From Priapulus caudatus (lineage: Eukaryota > Priapulida > Priapulimorpha > Priapulimorphida > Priapulidae), in assembly GCF_000485595.1 (NCBI RefSeq), contig NW_014577129.1:60512-106306 (forward strand): DNA of 45,795 nt, given 5' to 3'. Position 1 is the stretch's first letter. Each line of letters starts with the position of its first letter. The translations under genes were made by a program, and so were the position numbers. Below the pieces are notes generated by a model. It was not told the origin of the DNA. It saw only the letters and a program-made list of their open reading frames with translations, and did no database searches. Of this stretch, positions 1 through 11,870 are shown piece after piece.

Positions 1-345
1 CAGTAGGCGGGGTGCCGTTAGCTGTGTGCAAGGGTCAGCTACAGAGCAGATAAGCAGCGCTAGGCCCCGGGCATGTTAGCTGTGTAGGCAGGTCGAGTAC
101 AGCGAGCAGCCATAAGGCGCAGGTAGGCGGGTGCCGCTTAGCTGTGTGCATCATAGGAGAGGAGATAAGCAGGTAGGCGGCCGCAGTTAAGCCTGTTTGG
201 CCAGGCGGTCAGTACAGAGAGATAAAGCAGGTCAGGCGGAGCGTGGTTAGCTGGTGGGCAGGCGTTCTATTGTAACAGAGAGATAAGCAGGTAGGCGGGC
301 GTGTTAGCTGTGTGGCAGGGTCAGTACAGAGAGATGAGGACGCCC
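1..345. repeat. Degenerate ~55-bp minisatellite
   Basis: Units containing GTAGGCGGGTG, TTAGCTGTGTG and CAGAGAGATAAGCAG recur at intervals of about 50-63 bp, six times or so. The units differ mainly by single-base insertions and deletions, which suggests uncorrected long-read sequence. No coding content is visible. Confidence 0.8.
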
Positions 346-415
346 GTATATGATCGCTGTAATCACTGTATGTGATTGTATGTGATTGTAAACATTGGTA
401 AAACAAATGGTTGAT

Positions 416-442
416 GTGGCTCCCGCACCGCACTTCCCTGAC
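416..442 (+). pseudogene. DENND5: Third fragment of DENND5 exon A (9 codons)
   Basis: These 27 bases read VAPAPHFPD, identical in all nine residues to the core of exon A at 845-1009 and 8667-8820. They differ from the 8.7-kb copy only at four synonymous third positions (GTG/GTC, GCT/GCG, GCA/GCG, CCT/CCC). Similarity fades upstream, and on the 3' side it stops where a 14-bp tandem array begins, so no complete exon or splice sites can be drawn. It may be a relic of an older exon duplication or of a divergent haplotype. Confidence 0.55.
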
Positions 443-445
443 GTC

Positions 446-826
446 TAATGTTGCTGTGCTAATGTTGCTGTGCTAATGTTGCTGTGCTAATGTTGCTGTG
501 CTAATGTTGCTGTGCTAATGTTGCTGTGCTAATGTTGCTGTGCTATGTTGCTGTGCTAATGTTTGCTGTGCTATTGTTGCTAGCTGCCTAATTGTTGCTG
601 TGCTTAATGTTTGCTGTGCTAATGAAATTGCTGCTGCCTATATGTTGCCTGTGCCTAATTGTTGCCTGTGCTATTGTTGCTGTGGCTAATGTTGCTGTGC
701 TAATGTTGCTGTGCTTTAATGTTGCTGTGCTACATGCTTGCCTTCTGCTTATTGTTGGGCTGTGCTAATGTTGCTGTGCTAATGTTGCTCTGCTATTGTT
801 GCTGTGCTAATGTTTGCGTGCTGTTG
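446..826. repeat. 14-bp minisatellite (TTGCTGTGCTAATG)n
   Basis: Near-perfect 14-bp units run from about 446 to 545. Increasingly noisy ones continue to the acceptor of the exon A copy at 845. It occupies the place where the other copy of this locus (8508-8645) has an AT palindrome pair. Confidence 0.9.
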
Positions 827-844
827 CGTGTTGTTGCCCCGCAG

Positions 845-1009
845 AGCTGTGCCTGATGAGATCGCGCGGGCAAACCGTCTGGACATGGTCGCGCCGCGCG
901 CCGCACTTCCTGGACGACTTCAACTTTGACGACTGGCAGGCAGCACATCCGACCTGTTCCGTCACTCGACGGCGCCGGTGGCTCAACAAGGGAACCTGAG
1001 CGAAAACAA
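845..1009 (+). pseudogene. DENND5: DENND5 exon A, first (frame-disrupted) copy
   Basis: The acceptor CCCCGCAG and donor GTGAGT flank a sequence clearly homologous to the exon at 8667-8820. Its first part reads PDEIARANRLDMVA in one frame, and the HFLDDFNFDDW part is in another after a local C/G shuffle. Extra bases then break the frame again, giving 165 bp against 154 bp in the other copy. The 5' third is better preserved here than in the 8.7-kb copy, so each copy helps correct the other. This is either an exon duplication or, more likely, an unmerged or uncorrected assembly copy. Confidence 0.75.
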
Positions 1010-2095
1010 GTGAGTGCTGGAGGGGGGAGACCCAAGGCCGCAGATTTAGGGGGCCGGTTTGCCACGCGGTTTCCAGAAAGCCGTCACAGGCTGGGTATTC
1101 TTCAGAATTGGACCCTGCAAAATTCACCAGATTGCCACCAAATATAGCTAATTTTTAAAATTCCTAGAGCGGGGCATGCCCGGACCCCCCTAGCTGTGAC
1201 TAGAACTATGGAAACTGGTCACCCAACCCTCTGGATCCGCGCCTCTGGGCATGGCTCAAAATTTCCATATTGCTAAACTCGCAAAGATTGCGCTTGTCGA
1301 TATTGAGGAATTGGCGAAGAGTAGAAAATATATAGCACTTGCTATTTTCGCTGGAGGGAAATTTATAGCGCGTACACCGCATACATTATCACTGATCGAT
1401 CACAGGAATGAATATATTCTTGTGATATAATGGTCAACTGGTCGCGTCAAAGCTGCAATTGGAAGCTCATTCCAACGATTAGTAGTAATTTGTATGCAAA
1501 AGGTTATGTTAATATCTCCCAAAAAGCATTAGAACGTTATGAATTACGAATTTAGCACGGTAGATTTTTAGGCAACTCGTGCCGGATTTTTGCGCAAGTG
1601 GCCTAAAATTGCGACAATTCGTCCCCTGCGGGCGAGGCGGAGGGCGGAAGAGTGTCAGGTCTGGGTGCGCAGTGTGGGGTGGGGGACGGGGGGGGATTTA
1701 GACGTTTTGGTTATTTGCAAACACATGTGTACATTTTCGCCACATGCGTATATATATAACCATACGTTTTGTTGGCACATATGTAAAGGTTATGTTCAAA
1801 CTCTGTGGCATTTCGGCAAGGGCTGGGCCATCCTGTAGTTAGGATTATCAAATCAGCAGGTCGACCGCATTCTCGTAATAGTCACCAAAGAGAGCGCGCG
1901 ACAAGTCGCAGTGGAAGCGACGCGACCGCTCCCAGCAGCAACATACGAACACCTCAATGAAAATAACGACTACAATTGAATGTAGGCTAGTTGAGCTGAT
2001 CTGAACATCCGGGCTTGACAACACGTACATGGGTGTGCTCTGCCGGACTAACAGCCCCCGTGATCGTCGCAGACTTGTGGTGCGAATCGTTATCC

Positions 2096-2235
2096 AGTGA
2101 TTAATATATATATCATATCACGGGTTCAATATTTATAATAATTGACAATTTTCATAATTTAACGCTTGATATCAGGGTAATAATAAGATCAAAATTCGTG
2201 TTTATTAACTACTGCTGAATTATTATATCATTTGT
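2096..2235. repeat. AT-rich double palindrome (noisy copy)
   Basis: This is a degraded copy of the two-palindrome unit at 8508-8645. The order is an ATATAT start, a first palindrome around GACAATTTTC, a TGATATCA joint, and a second palindrome ending in TTATTAACT. The matching position in the other copy of the locus (9836-9893) carries only a shortened, fused version. Confidence 0.6.
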
Positions 2236-2601
2236 GCTGTGTATATCAGTGCATATATGTGGATTAGTTGACTATATGTGTGGTGTATATGGTGGATATG
2301 CGTATGTTATGTGTGCGATGATTATGGATAGCTAGCGAGGGTTTGATCTCTCACTGTGTAGAGTGATTCCTCTGTTTATAAGTAGTCACTGTGCGACTGC
2401 GATGGCAATATTTAGACTGCTTTGAAAGCCCACGTTTAGCCCAAGTGAACTTTAGCATTGTGTATATTAAACAAAATATTCTGAGGGGAGACATGCGGCC
2501 CCAAGCATTAGCGGATGTGAAGTCCATTGTGATTAGTTTTGTGAAGGTTAGAGTGTAAATAGTATGAGATAGCGCTAGCGGTGAGTTTAGCTGTTGCGGT
2601 G

Positions 2602-2789
2602 CGTACGTTATGTGGTTGCGCCATCGTGGCTCAGAAATAATTATTTTACTGCGGTTGAAATCAATTTAAGCAGCGCACGCTTTAAATATATGGCTCTTTT
2701 GTTACCCAATCAGAGGCCTTGTTTCACATAATTTAACCGCGGTAACAATAAATGCATTCTGTCAAGTTCGATGGCCAACATGTACGTGA
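2602..2789. mobile_element. Inverted-repeat MITE, noisy copy of 10250-10429
   Basis: The ends are inverted copies built on TGGTTGGCCATCG and CAGAAATAATTATT, with a shared interior (CCCAATCAGAGGCCTTG). It sits at the corresponding place in the duplicated intron. There is no coding capacity, so it is a non-autonomous DNA element. The superfamily is not assignable. Confidence 0.65.
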
Positions 2790-3160
2790 GCGCTCACTGG
2801 TGGGTGATGTGGCGAGCGATGAAGCAACAAAGAACAGCAGACTCTGGACTGCGGCGACGCTTTTCTTTACGCGAACGTAACCGGTCGTACGACCCGAATA
2901 AAACTTCGTGCGATTGATGTTGAGTTATTGCCCATCATGGAAGATCGGTAAAGCGCTCATGCGCATACGAAAAGTCACTTGAATTCATAGACGCGCTCCA
3001 TACCCCCACACCGCGGCCGTATTACGTACACGGCACTCTGTAGCAAACAGCAAATAGCCTGGTGACTGCGTTCATTAATCGCTACAGCGTGTTACACTCA
3101 CGGTTGGGGTGTGCGCCTCTGTTAGATTGTTGTATTTAGATAGAGTTTAGGGCGCTGTCA

Positions 3161-3330
3161 GTGATCCGTGCTGTGTGTGTCGTGCGTGCGTGTGGCCGTG
3201 TGGCGTGTCGTTGGTGTCGCTCGTGCGCGTGTGCCGGCGTTGGCGCCACTGCCGGTCGGCGTGCGGTGCGTGCCGTGCGTGCTGATGGCGGTTGCGTTCG
3301 TGTGGCTGACGCATCCAGAGCGCGTTGTTA
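3161..3330. repeat. GT/GC-rich low-complexity tract
   Basis: Runs of GTGTGTCGTGCGTGCGTG type match the cleaner tract at 10758-10890. The open frame across it is rich in Cys, Val, Arg and Ala and is a product of composition. Confidence 0.7.
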
Positions 3331-3539
3331 CGTGACTTTTACGTGCGCCGAAAACATAAGATACTGTCGCGTGCTGCCGTTCTTCTCTCGTCTTCTGTTA
3401 CTTTGGCTTATTATTGACCGCGTTTGTCATTGTATGTCTCTTTCTCTCTCCATCGACGGCTCTTCTCTTGGCAGTATGAGTGCTGAATGGAGAGACCATG
3501 CGCCGCGGCGTGCGCTGTAAGGTGTCGCTTCGTGGCATC

Positions 3540-4373
3540 AGTGTGCTGTTCTGATGCTGACAGTCCACCCTCCCTACTGTTCTGTCTGTCTGTGCTGTGC
3601 TCTTGTCTGTCGTGCTATCTAATAGGCATGTAAGTGTCGCTTTCGTGGCATCCGGTGTTTGTGTGTGGCTGCTGCCAACGCAGTCACGCACCCTACTTGT
3701 CTTGTCTGTCCTGTCTGTCTGTCTGTCTGTGCTGTCTAAGCGTGTAAGTGCGGCCTTCGTGTGGCATCGTGTGTGTGTGCCTGGCTGCACGCAGTCACAC
3801 CCTACTGGTCTGTCTGCTCTGTCTGTCTGCTCTGTCTGTCTGTCTGTCTGTCTGTCTGTGCTGTCTTCGTCCTGTCTGTCTGTCTGTCTGTCTAAGCGGC
3901 TGATAGAGGTCGCTTTCGTGGCAATCGTTGTGTGTAGTGCCTGCCTTGCACGCAGTCACCAACCACTACTGTCTGTCTGTTCTGTCTGGTCTGTCTGTCT
4001 GGTCTGTCTGTCTGTCTAATGCGTGTAAGGTCGCTTCGTGCATGCGTTCGTGTGTGTGCCTGCTGCCACCAGTCACCACCCTACTGTCTGTCTTGTCTGC
4101 TCTATCTGTTCTGTCTGTCTGTCCTGTCTGTCTAAGGCGGTGTAACGGGTTCGCTTCGTGGCATCGTGTGTTGTTGTGCCTGCTGCACGCAGTCACCAGC
4201 CTACTGTCTGTCTGTCTGTCTATCTGTCTTGTCTGTCTTAAAGGCGTGGTAAGCGGTGTCCGCTTCGTGTGCATCGTGTGTGTGTGCCTGCCCTGCACGC
4301 AGTCACCTACCCTACTGTCTGTCCTGTCTGTCATCTGTCTGTCGATCAGAGGATATTATATGATCTGAATACT

Positions 4374-4405
<32 letters not shown>

Positions 4406-5545
4406 CTCTGTCTAAGGCGTGTAAGGGTCGCTTCGTGGCATCGCGTGTGGTTGTGCCTGGCTTGCGGGACCAGTCACGCACCACTGCTGTCTGTCGTCCG
4501 TAGTCTATCTGTACTGTCTGTCTAAAGGCGTGTGAAGGGTCGCTTCGTGGTCATCGTTGTGTGTGTGCCTGCTGCACGCATCCCACGCCACTGTCTGTCT
4601 GTCTGTCTGTCTATCCTGTGCTGTCTGGTCTAAGGCGTGTAAAGGGTCGGCTTCGTGGGCATCGTGTGTGGTGTGCCTGCTGGCACGCAGCACCAACCCT
4701 ACTGTAGTCTTGTCTGTTCTGTCCTATCTTCTGTACTGTCTAAGCGTGTAAGCGGCTCGCTTCGTGCCATCGTTCGTGTGTGTGCCTGCTGCAACGCAGT
4801 CACCACTCCTAGTCTGTCTGTCTGCCTCTGTTCTGTCTTCGTGATCTGTCTGTCTGTCTCGTCTGTCTGTGCCTGTCTAGTTCTGTCTGTCTTCTAAGGC
4901 GGTAAGGGTCGCTCTCCGTGCGCATCGTGGTGTGTGTGCCTGCTGCAGCGCAGGGGTCACCACCTGCCTGTCCTGTCTGTACTGTCTATCGTCTCTCTGT
5001 CTAAGGGCTGTAAGGCGTCGCTTCGTGGGCATCCGTGTTTGGGTGTGCCTGCTGCACGCAAGTCACCACCTACTGGTCTGTCTTCCTGTCTGTCTATCTG
5101 TCTGCTCTGTCTTAAAGGCGTGTAAGGTCGCTGTTCGTGTCGCATCGTGTGTGTGTGCCTGCTTGCACGCAAGTACCACCCTACTGTCTGTCTGTCTTCT
5201 GTCTCTGTCTGTCTGTCTAAGGCGTGTAAGGGTCGGCTTCGGCTGCATCGTGTGTGTGTAGCTAGCTGCACGCAGTCACTCACGCTAACTGTCTGTGCTT
5301 CTCTGTCTGATGCGTCTGTCTGTCTAAGCACTCTAAAGGCGTGTAAGGGTCGGCTTCGTGGCATCTGGTGTGTGTGCGCTGCGTGCACGCAGTCACCAAC
5401 CGTACTGTCTCTGTCTGTCTGTCGTGTCTGTCTGTCTGTCTAAGGCGTGTAAGGGTCGCTTCGTGCATACGTGTGGTCGTGCGCTGCTGCACGCAGTCAC
5501 CAATCCCTGCTGTTCTGTCTGTCTGTCTTCGTTTTGTGTGACGTC
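3540..5545. repeat. Composite ~100-bp minisatellite with (CTGT)n core, noisy copy
   Basis: The unit is TAAGGCGTGTAAGGGTCGCT, then TTCGTGGCATCGTGTGTG, then CCTGCTGCACGCAGTCACC, then a variable (CTGT)n run. About twenty degraded units are present. The clean counterpart lies at 11100-12945. Long open frames with CLSVCLSV-like translations on + and DRQTDRQT on - are artefacts of the tetranucleotide. Confidence 0.9.
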
Positions 5546-6345
5546 GTGGCGTGACACGTGATGCGATGTCTGTGTTTCTGTATGTCCCTTTATGCGTATT
5601 ATATGTCGTGTCAGCCGCTTGAGTGTGTGTGATGCGTGCGTCGTGCGGTCCTCCGTCTGTAAGTCTTGTCTGCTTATCTGCCTGCCTGCCTGCTGTCTGC
5701 TGGCGTTAACGTTACTATGGTAGTGGGGCGTTGATTACCTATATGGTTTAAAGTAGGTTTTTTTACCTATATGGTAGTGGTGGTCACTGCTTGACTCTAA
5801 TTGTGTGACTGTCCATCTACATGGCTGCGTCGCGACGTATCTCTTTGGTGGTTAAATTGTCTTATAACTGTTTGTCTACAGCAGCTGTGAATGAAGAGCT
5901 CGTGCACCGTAAGCGGTACTATAGCTAACTACTACGTCTACGTATAGAGCGTCATAGCCGTGTCACTGTCTAGGCTCTATCTGTATAGGCGTGATACTGT
6001 CTGTTATCAGAAGGTCACGAGACTGCTAGAATGTTGCTCCTGTCTATAGCGTAGGGTAACCGCGTGTTGCCTGTTGTATGTTGCTATGCTGGGCCGGGGT
6101 GGCCGCGGAGGCGTGGGACGAAAACTGCGCCGCAGCCTGGCAGACGCACTGTCCACACTGTGGCCAATCGCAGTAGATATATACAACCACAATCCTATGA
6201 AAATTTTAAAACATAAATTGACGTAATGATTTAATATTAGAAGCTCACTCAGCAGCCTTTCATACATCCGGAAGTGCGGTGTCACGGTGCCGACCATCCA
6301 GTAACGGCCACCCTAGCAAATACGGTACGCCTAACCGTATCAAAA
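5546..6345 (+). other. Intron-like sequence matching 12945-13650
   Basis: It is collinear with 12945-13650 but noisier. No exon is seen. The match ends near 6345, where the sequence jumps to the equivalent of 15448. Confidence 0.7.
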
Positions 6346-8506
6346 CGTGGGACGCGGAGCCTGTTGTTGAGAACGAGTGAGTTAACCGCGCGCGTTTAAA
6401 CGCGTGCTGGCGCGAATGTTCCGATGAATGTTCAGAGCGTAGCACTCGCGCTCATGAGATGCTTTGTTGTTTTTGAGATTCTTTCATCGTCGAAGATTGA
6501 CTAGTCGCAGTCAGGTGTTTGCGCGTGCGTGCGTGCGTGTATGTGCGTGCGTCTATGTGCGTGCGTGCGTGTACTGTACGTGTATGTGCTTGAGTGAGTG
6601 CGTGCATGCGTACGTGTACGTGCGTGAGTGAGGGCGTGCGTGCGTGCGTGTGTACGAGATATAGGTGTGTGTGAGAATGAGTGTGTGCGTGTACGTGTAT
6701 GTGCGTGAGTGAGTGCGTGTGTGGGTGCGTGTACGTGTATGTGCGTGAGTGAGTGCGTGTGTGGGTGCGTGTACGTGTGTGCGTGTGTGCGAGGTATGCG
6801 AGGTATAGGTGTGTGTGAGAATGAGTGTGTGCGTGTTCGTGTCTGTGCGTGAGTGTGTGCGTGTACGTGTCTGTGCGTGAGTGAGTGCGTGTGTGGGTGC
6901 GTGTGTGTGAGGTATGCGAGGTATAGGTGTGTGTGAGAATGAGTGTGTGCGTCTGTGTGTCTGTGTCCATATAGTAGGTGCTTTATAGTGCTTAGCAGCT
7001 TGTCACCATTATCACCTCCTAATGCACTGTTTTATCGTCGTGGTGCACACATCGCAGCAGATGAAGAAGGTAACACCTCTTACACATGCTGCCAGTGTGT
7101 TCTTCGCATCGTGTGCGCCCTCTATAAACAAGAATGTTGACGCTGCTGTGTGGAATCTTGCGCGCGGTGCATGCACGCGTGCGCGCTCGCTTGGTGACAG
7201 TATAGCTGCTAGTAGGGGACCTCCTCTGACCTTTTACTCAAGAGCTTCTCAACTCGTTCTGTTCCCACTGTCTTCCACTGTCTACAAAATTCACAGGAAG
7301 CAAAATGTTCAAACTCCACTTGGAAGTAACTTTTTTTATAATCTATACTTTCTTGTCTAATTTCTTTCCAGAAAATTTCTTTCCGGAAAAAAATGTAATC
7401 GTATAACCCCTGGGTAGTTAACTTGGGTTAGACTGACACTGCTGTGCGAAACATATCCTTGAGTTGCTACAGTAACGGCGACGAGGTCCAGTCTAGTGAA
7501 GCCGCAGGGAAGGCGGTAGCATTGTGGTAGCTTCCTGTACTGGTTACGTGGGTGTTTATGCCAGCTGGGACTGCATGGATTTCGTGCTACTCTACCTGAT
7601 GCATGACATTGCATCGATGCGGCGCGTGGAATCACACGCGTGAACACTACTACCCACTCTATCTATTGTAGCAATCATGGACCCCGTCTATGGTTAGTCG
7701 TTTCAGTTTTCAGCGTGGCCGGAGTTATATATGCTTAAATCATCGCAAGTTGATTTGGTGACGCAAGCAGCGTTTGTTGGTGGCAGTGATGCTGCGCTGT
7801 GTGTGTGTTATATAGCAAGGCTGCCAGGCTGCGCTCCGTGTTCAGGTTGCCAGCACCAGTTACCTGTGCACTCCTATGTTGGCATATTTCTGATGTGTTT
7901 TTGGGTGGTTTGTTGCTACTGTTGTCAGCTTTTACTATATGGCTGGTGTGTATATGGAGAAGTGCTATCTCGTACGATATTATTTCAGTCACGATCAGTT
8001 TACTACCTTTTTGCTATGGACTGGACCTGTGATTGATGTTTTGAGTGCAAGAAATATATTACTTAAGATTTAAGGTGGTGGGACTGAATGCTTTTAGCCT
8101 TGTAGCATGACCACATGTATACATATTCCGGTGCATGTAGTCATACTACAATCATGTAGATGTGACAGATGTTCTGTTAGGGTCTCATAAGGCAATGTGT
8201 AGGAACTGCCGACCTGTTGGCATCTACTAAAACTAACCATAAAATCTTGTCTCGAGTCTCCTTACCCTTGTAAAGAATAAGCAAAAGAAATAAAAGAAAT
8301 AGCAGTGAAGCAATGATGTTTAAGTTAGCTAAAAAATTATAGTGCACATACAGTATAGTCATATATAAAGTTATATTGAACAGTTATTTGGTATTTCAGC
8401 ATATTATTTTTCATTTTCACTGATGGTTCAACCATAAATTTGAATCACTGGAGGTTTATTCAAAGGTTATGAAGTTGGTAACTGATAAAATATATTTATA
8501 TAAATT

Positions 8507-8507
<1 letters not shown>
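6346..8507 (+). other. Intron-like duplicate of 15448-17400
   Basis: From GACGCGGAGCCTGTTGTTG onward this block is closely collinear with 15448-17400, with far fewer indels than the block before it. It directly follows the equivalent of 13650, so the interval with exons B and C is missing. No exon is visible. The block ends in a long (TA)n run. Confidence 0.85.
6505..6968. repeat. GTGCGT / GAGTGAGTGCGT low-complexity array
   Basis: Degenerate (GTGCGT)n with interspersed GAGTGAGTGCGTGTGTGGG blocks. It is repeated in shorter form at 15612-15880. The antisense open frame rich in His and Thr is compositional. Confidence 0.85.
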
Positions 8508-8542
<35 letters not shown>

Positions 8543-8645
8543 GGGTTAATATTATAATAATGACAAATTTGTCATTATTAACCCCTGATATCAGGAGTTA
8601 ATAAAGACAAATTTGTCTTTATTAACTCCTGCTGATATATTATAT
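8508..8645. repeat. AT-rich double palindrome at the duplication junction
   Basis: A (TA)n run is followed by an imperfect palindrome centred on GACAAATTTGTC (GGGGTTAAT ... ATTAACCCC). Then come TGATATC and a perfect 38-bp palindrome at 8593-8630 with arms AGGAGTTAATAAAGACAAA. The unit lies exactly between the end of the first copy of the locus and exon A of the second. Such a structure can extrude as a cruciform and is hard to clone, replicate or assemble. It could be a foldback or MITE-type element. Confidence 0.85.
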
Positions 8646-8666
8646 GTTGTTGTTGTTGCCCCGCAG

Positions 8667-8820
8667 AGTTGCTGATTGAGAATCGCGCGGGCAACGTGGA
8701 CATGGTCGCGCCCGCGCCGCACTTCCCCGACGACTTCAACTTCGACGACTGGCAGCACACATCCGACCTGTTCCCGTCACTCGACGGCCGCGTGCTCAAC
8801 AAGGGTCCTGAGGAAAACAA
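8667..8820 (+). CDS. DENND5: DENND5 exon A (between DENN and RUN1), with indel errors
   Basis: The acceptor CCCCGCAG and donor GTGAGT bound a segment reading VDMVAPAPHFPDDF, then NFDDWQHTSDLFPSLDGR, then VLNKGPEENK. The first ~30 bases are out of frame here. The copy at 845-1009 shows the expected reading there (DEIARANRLDM), so at least two indels lie near the 5' end. As read, the exon ends in phase 2 (AA before GTGAGT), whereas exon B starts in phase 0. Either an exon between them is unseen or another indel exists. I place it after the DENN module by its position ahead of RUN1; the domain assignment of this exon is inference. Confidence 0.75.
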
Positions 8821-9835
8821 GTGAGTGCTGGGGGGGGGGAGCACCAGGCGCGGATTTAGGCCGGTTTGCACCGGTTTCCAGAAACCGGTCACAGGCTGGG
8901 TATCTTCAGAATTGACCCTCAAAATTCACCAGATTGCACCAAATATAGCCTACTTTTTTTTAAATTCCCGGAGGAGGCATGCCCCCGGACCCCCCTAGCT
9001 GTGACTAGAACTATGGAAACTGGTCACCCAAACCCTCTGGATCCGCCCCTGGGGCACGGCTCAAATTTCCATATTGCTAACTTGCAAAATGCGTGTCGAT
9101 ATTGAGAAATTGCGAGTAGAAAATATAAGCACTTGCTATTTTCTGCGAGTGGAAATTTATAGCGTACACCGCATACATTATCACTTTCGATCACGGAATG
9201 AATATATTTTGTGATTAATGGTCAAACTGGTCGGTCAAATTGCCATTGAAGCTCATTCCAACGATTAGTAGTAATTGTATGCAAAAAGTGTATGTAATAT
9301 TCAAAAAGCATTAGAACGTTAGAATTCATTTTAGCACGTAGATTTTTTAGGCACTCGCGATTTTTCGCAAGTGGCTAAAATTGCGAAATTCGTCCCTTGG
9401 GGGAGCGAGGGGGAAGAGGGAGGTGCTGGGTGGCGCAGGTGTGTGTGTGTGGGGGGTGGGGGGTGATTTAGAACGTTTTGTGGTTATTTCCAACCATGTG
9501 TTACATTTTCGCCACATGGTATATATATCCCATACGTTTTGTTGCACATATATATGTAAAGGTTATGTTGCAAACTCGTGCATTTCGCAAGGTGCCATCC
9601 CTGTAGTTAGGATTATCAATCACATCGACCGTTATTCTCGTAATTCAGACCAAAGAAGCGCGACAAGTCGCAGTGGAAGCGACGCGACCGCTCCCAGCAG
9701 CACTCCGAACACCTCATGAATAATAACGACCAAAGAGAGGTGAGTGTCTACATCCGCCAGCAACACGTACTGTGTCGCACTAACAGCCCCCGTGAGTCGT
9801 CGTCAGCCTGTGGATATAGTGATATATATATATAT

Positions 9836-9893
9836 ATATCAGGGGTTAATATTATAATAAAGACAAATTTGTCTTTATTAACTCCTGCTGATA
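9836..9893. repeat. AT palindrome, fused short version
   Basis: ATATATCAGGGGTTAATATT leads straight into AATAAAGACAAATTTGTC and TTATTAACTCCTG. The left arm of the first palindrome at 8508 is thus joined to the right arm of the second, as expected from a deletion between two hairpins. Confidence 0.75.
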
Positions 9894-10249
9894 TATTATA
9901 TATGTGTGTGTGTATATAGTGATATATGTGGATTAGTGATGTAGTGTGTGTGGATATGTGGATAGGCGTATGTATGTGTGGATATGTGGATAGGCGAGGC
10001 TTGTGATCTTCTCACTGTGTAGCGTGATTCCTCTGTAATTGTAATTAGTCGTTGTTGGCTGCGATGCAGATATTTAGAGGCTTTTGAAGCCACGTTAGCA
10101 ATGAACTAGCAGTTTGTAGTATGTAACAAATATCTGAGGGGAGACTGGGCCCCAGCATTACGGGATGTGAGTCCATTGTGATTAGTTTTTGTGAGGTAGA
10201 GTGTAAATAGTATGAGATAGCGCTAGCGGTGAGTTAGCTGTTGCGGTGC

Positions 10250-10429
10250 GTACGTATGTGGTTGGCCATCGTGCTCAGAAATAATTATTTTTACTGCGGT
10301 TGAAATAATTTAACCACGGTTAAATTATGGCTCTTTTTGTTACCCAATCAGAGGCCTTGTTTCACATAATTTAACGCCGCGGTAAAAATAATTATTTCTG
10401 TCAAGTTCGATGGCCAACCATGTACGTGA
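10250..10429. mobile_element. Inverted-repeat MITE, CAGAAATAATTATT family
   Basis: The ends are inverted copies of each other over roughly 60 bp (TGGTTGGCCATCG, then CAGAAATAATTATTTTTAC, then a GCGG-rich part). The interior includes CCCAATCAGAGGCCTTG. There is no ORF. Related pieces lie at 2602-2789, 41200-41270 and 42206-42250, so this is a dispersed family rather than a local accident. No clear target-site duplication could be fixed, and the superfamily is unknown. Confidence 0.8.
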
Positions 10430-10757
10430 GCGCTCACTGGTGGTGAGTGAGACGCTGAAGCAACAAGAGAACAGCAGACTCGGCGGCGACGCTTTCTTTA
10501 CGGAAAACCGTCGTACGACCCGAATAACGTCGTGCGATGATGTTGAGTTATTGTCCATCAGGAAGATCGTAAAGCGCGACGAAAGCCTTGATTCATAGAC
10601 GCGCTCCATACACCCCCACCGCGGCGTATTACGTACACGCACTCTGTAGCAACAGCAATAGCCTGGTGACTCGTTATTAATGTACAGCGTGTACACTCAC
10701 GGGGTTGCCGCCTCTGTAGATTGTTGTATTCTAATAGAGTTTAGGCGTTCCAGTGAT

Positions 10758-10890
10758 CCGTGTGTGTGTGTGTGCGTGCGCTGTGTGCGTGTGCGTGTGC
10801 GTGTGCGTGGCGGTGCGCGTCGCGCGTGCGCAGTGTGCGAGCTGCGTGCGTGCGTGCGTGCGTGCGTGCGGCTGCGTTCGTGTGTGTGAC
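10758..10890. repeat. (GTGCGT)/(GTGTGC) low-complexity tract
   Basis: GTGTGTGTGCGTGCGCTGTG-type sequence ends in (GTGC)n at about 10848-10870. It has no coding meaning. Confidence 0.85.
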
Positions 10891-11099
10891 GATCCAGAGC
10901 GCGTGTTACGTGACTTTTACGTGCGCACTAGATCTGTCGCTCGCTGCAGTTCTTCTCTCGTCTTCTGTACTTTGCTTATATTTGCCGCGTTTGTCGTTGT
11001 CTCTTTCTCTCTCCATCGACGCTCTTCTCTGCAGTATGAGCTGATGGAGAGACATGCCCGCCGGTGGCGTGTAAGTGTCGCTTCGTGGCATCGTGTGTG

Positions 11100-11340
11100 T
11101 GTCTGATGCTGACAGTCACCTCCCTTCTGTCTGTCTGTCTGTCTGTCTCTTTGTCTGTCTGTCTATCTAAGGCATTTAAGTGTCGCTTTCGTGGCATCGT
11201 GTGTGTGTGCCTGCTGCACGCCAGTCACCACCCTACTGTCTGTCTGTCCTGTCTGTCTGTCTGTCTGTCTGTCTAAGGCGTGTAAGTGTCGCTTCGTGGC
11301 ATCGTGTGTGTGTGCCTGCTGCACGCAGTCACCACCCTAC

Positions 11341-11422
<82 letters not shown>

Positions 11423-11489
11423 AGGCGTGTAAGTGTCGCTTCGTGGCATCGTGTGTTGTGTGCCTGCTGCACGCCAGTCACCACCCTAC

Positions 11490-11535
<46 letters not shown>

Positions 11536-11602
11536 AGGCATTTAAGTGTCGCTTCGTGGCATCGTGTGTGTGTGTGCCTGCTGCACACAATCACCACCCT
11601 AC

Positions 11603-11648
<46 letters not shown>

Positions 11649-11837
11649 AGGCGTGTAAGGGTCGCTTCGTGGCATCGTGTGTGTGTGCCTGCCTGCACGC
11701 AGCGTCACCACCCGTACTGTCTGTCTGTCTGTCTATCTGTCTGTCTGTCTAAGGCGTGTAAGGGTCGCTTCGTGCATCGTGTGTTGCGCGTGTGCTGCTG
11801 CACGCAGTCACCACCCTACTGTCTGTCTGTCTGTCTA

Positions 11838-11870
<33 letters not shown>

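Larger units (their letters stand above)
1010..3160 (+). other. Intron-like sequence, noisy copy of 8821-10745
   Basis: The sequence follows 8821-10745 throughout but carries frequent single-base insertions. No exon is visible. It contains one AT palindrome element and one inverted-repeat element, listed separately. Confidence 0.75.

Noticed and set aside
7731-8036. 101-codon frame with membrane-like segments (and its copy at 16651-16957)
   Set aside because: The two copies of the locus do not keep the same frame, so it is not under coding constraint. It lies inside a DENND5 intron without splice logic.
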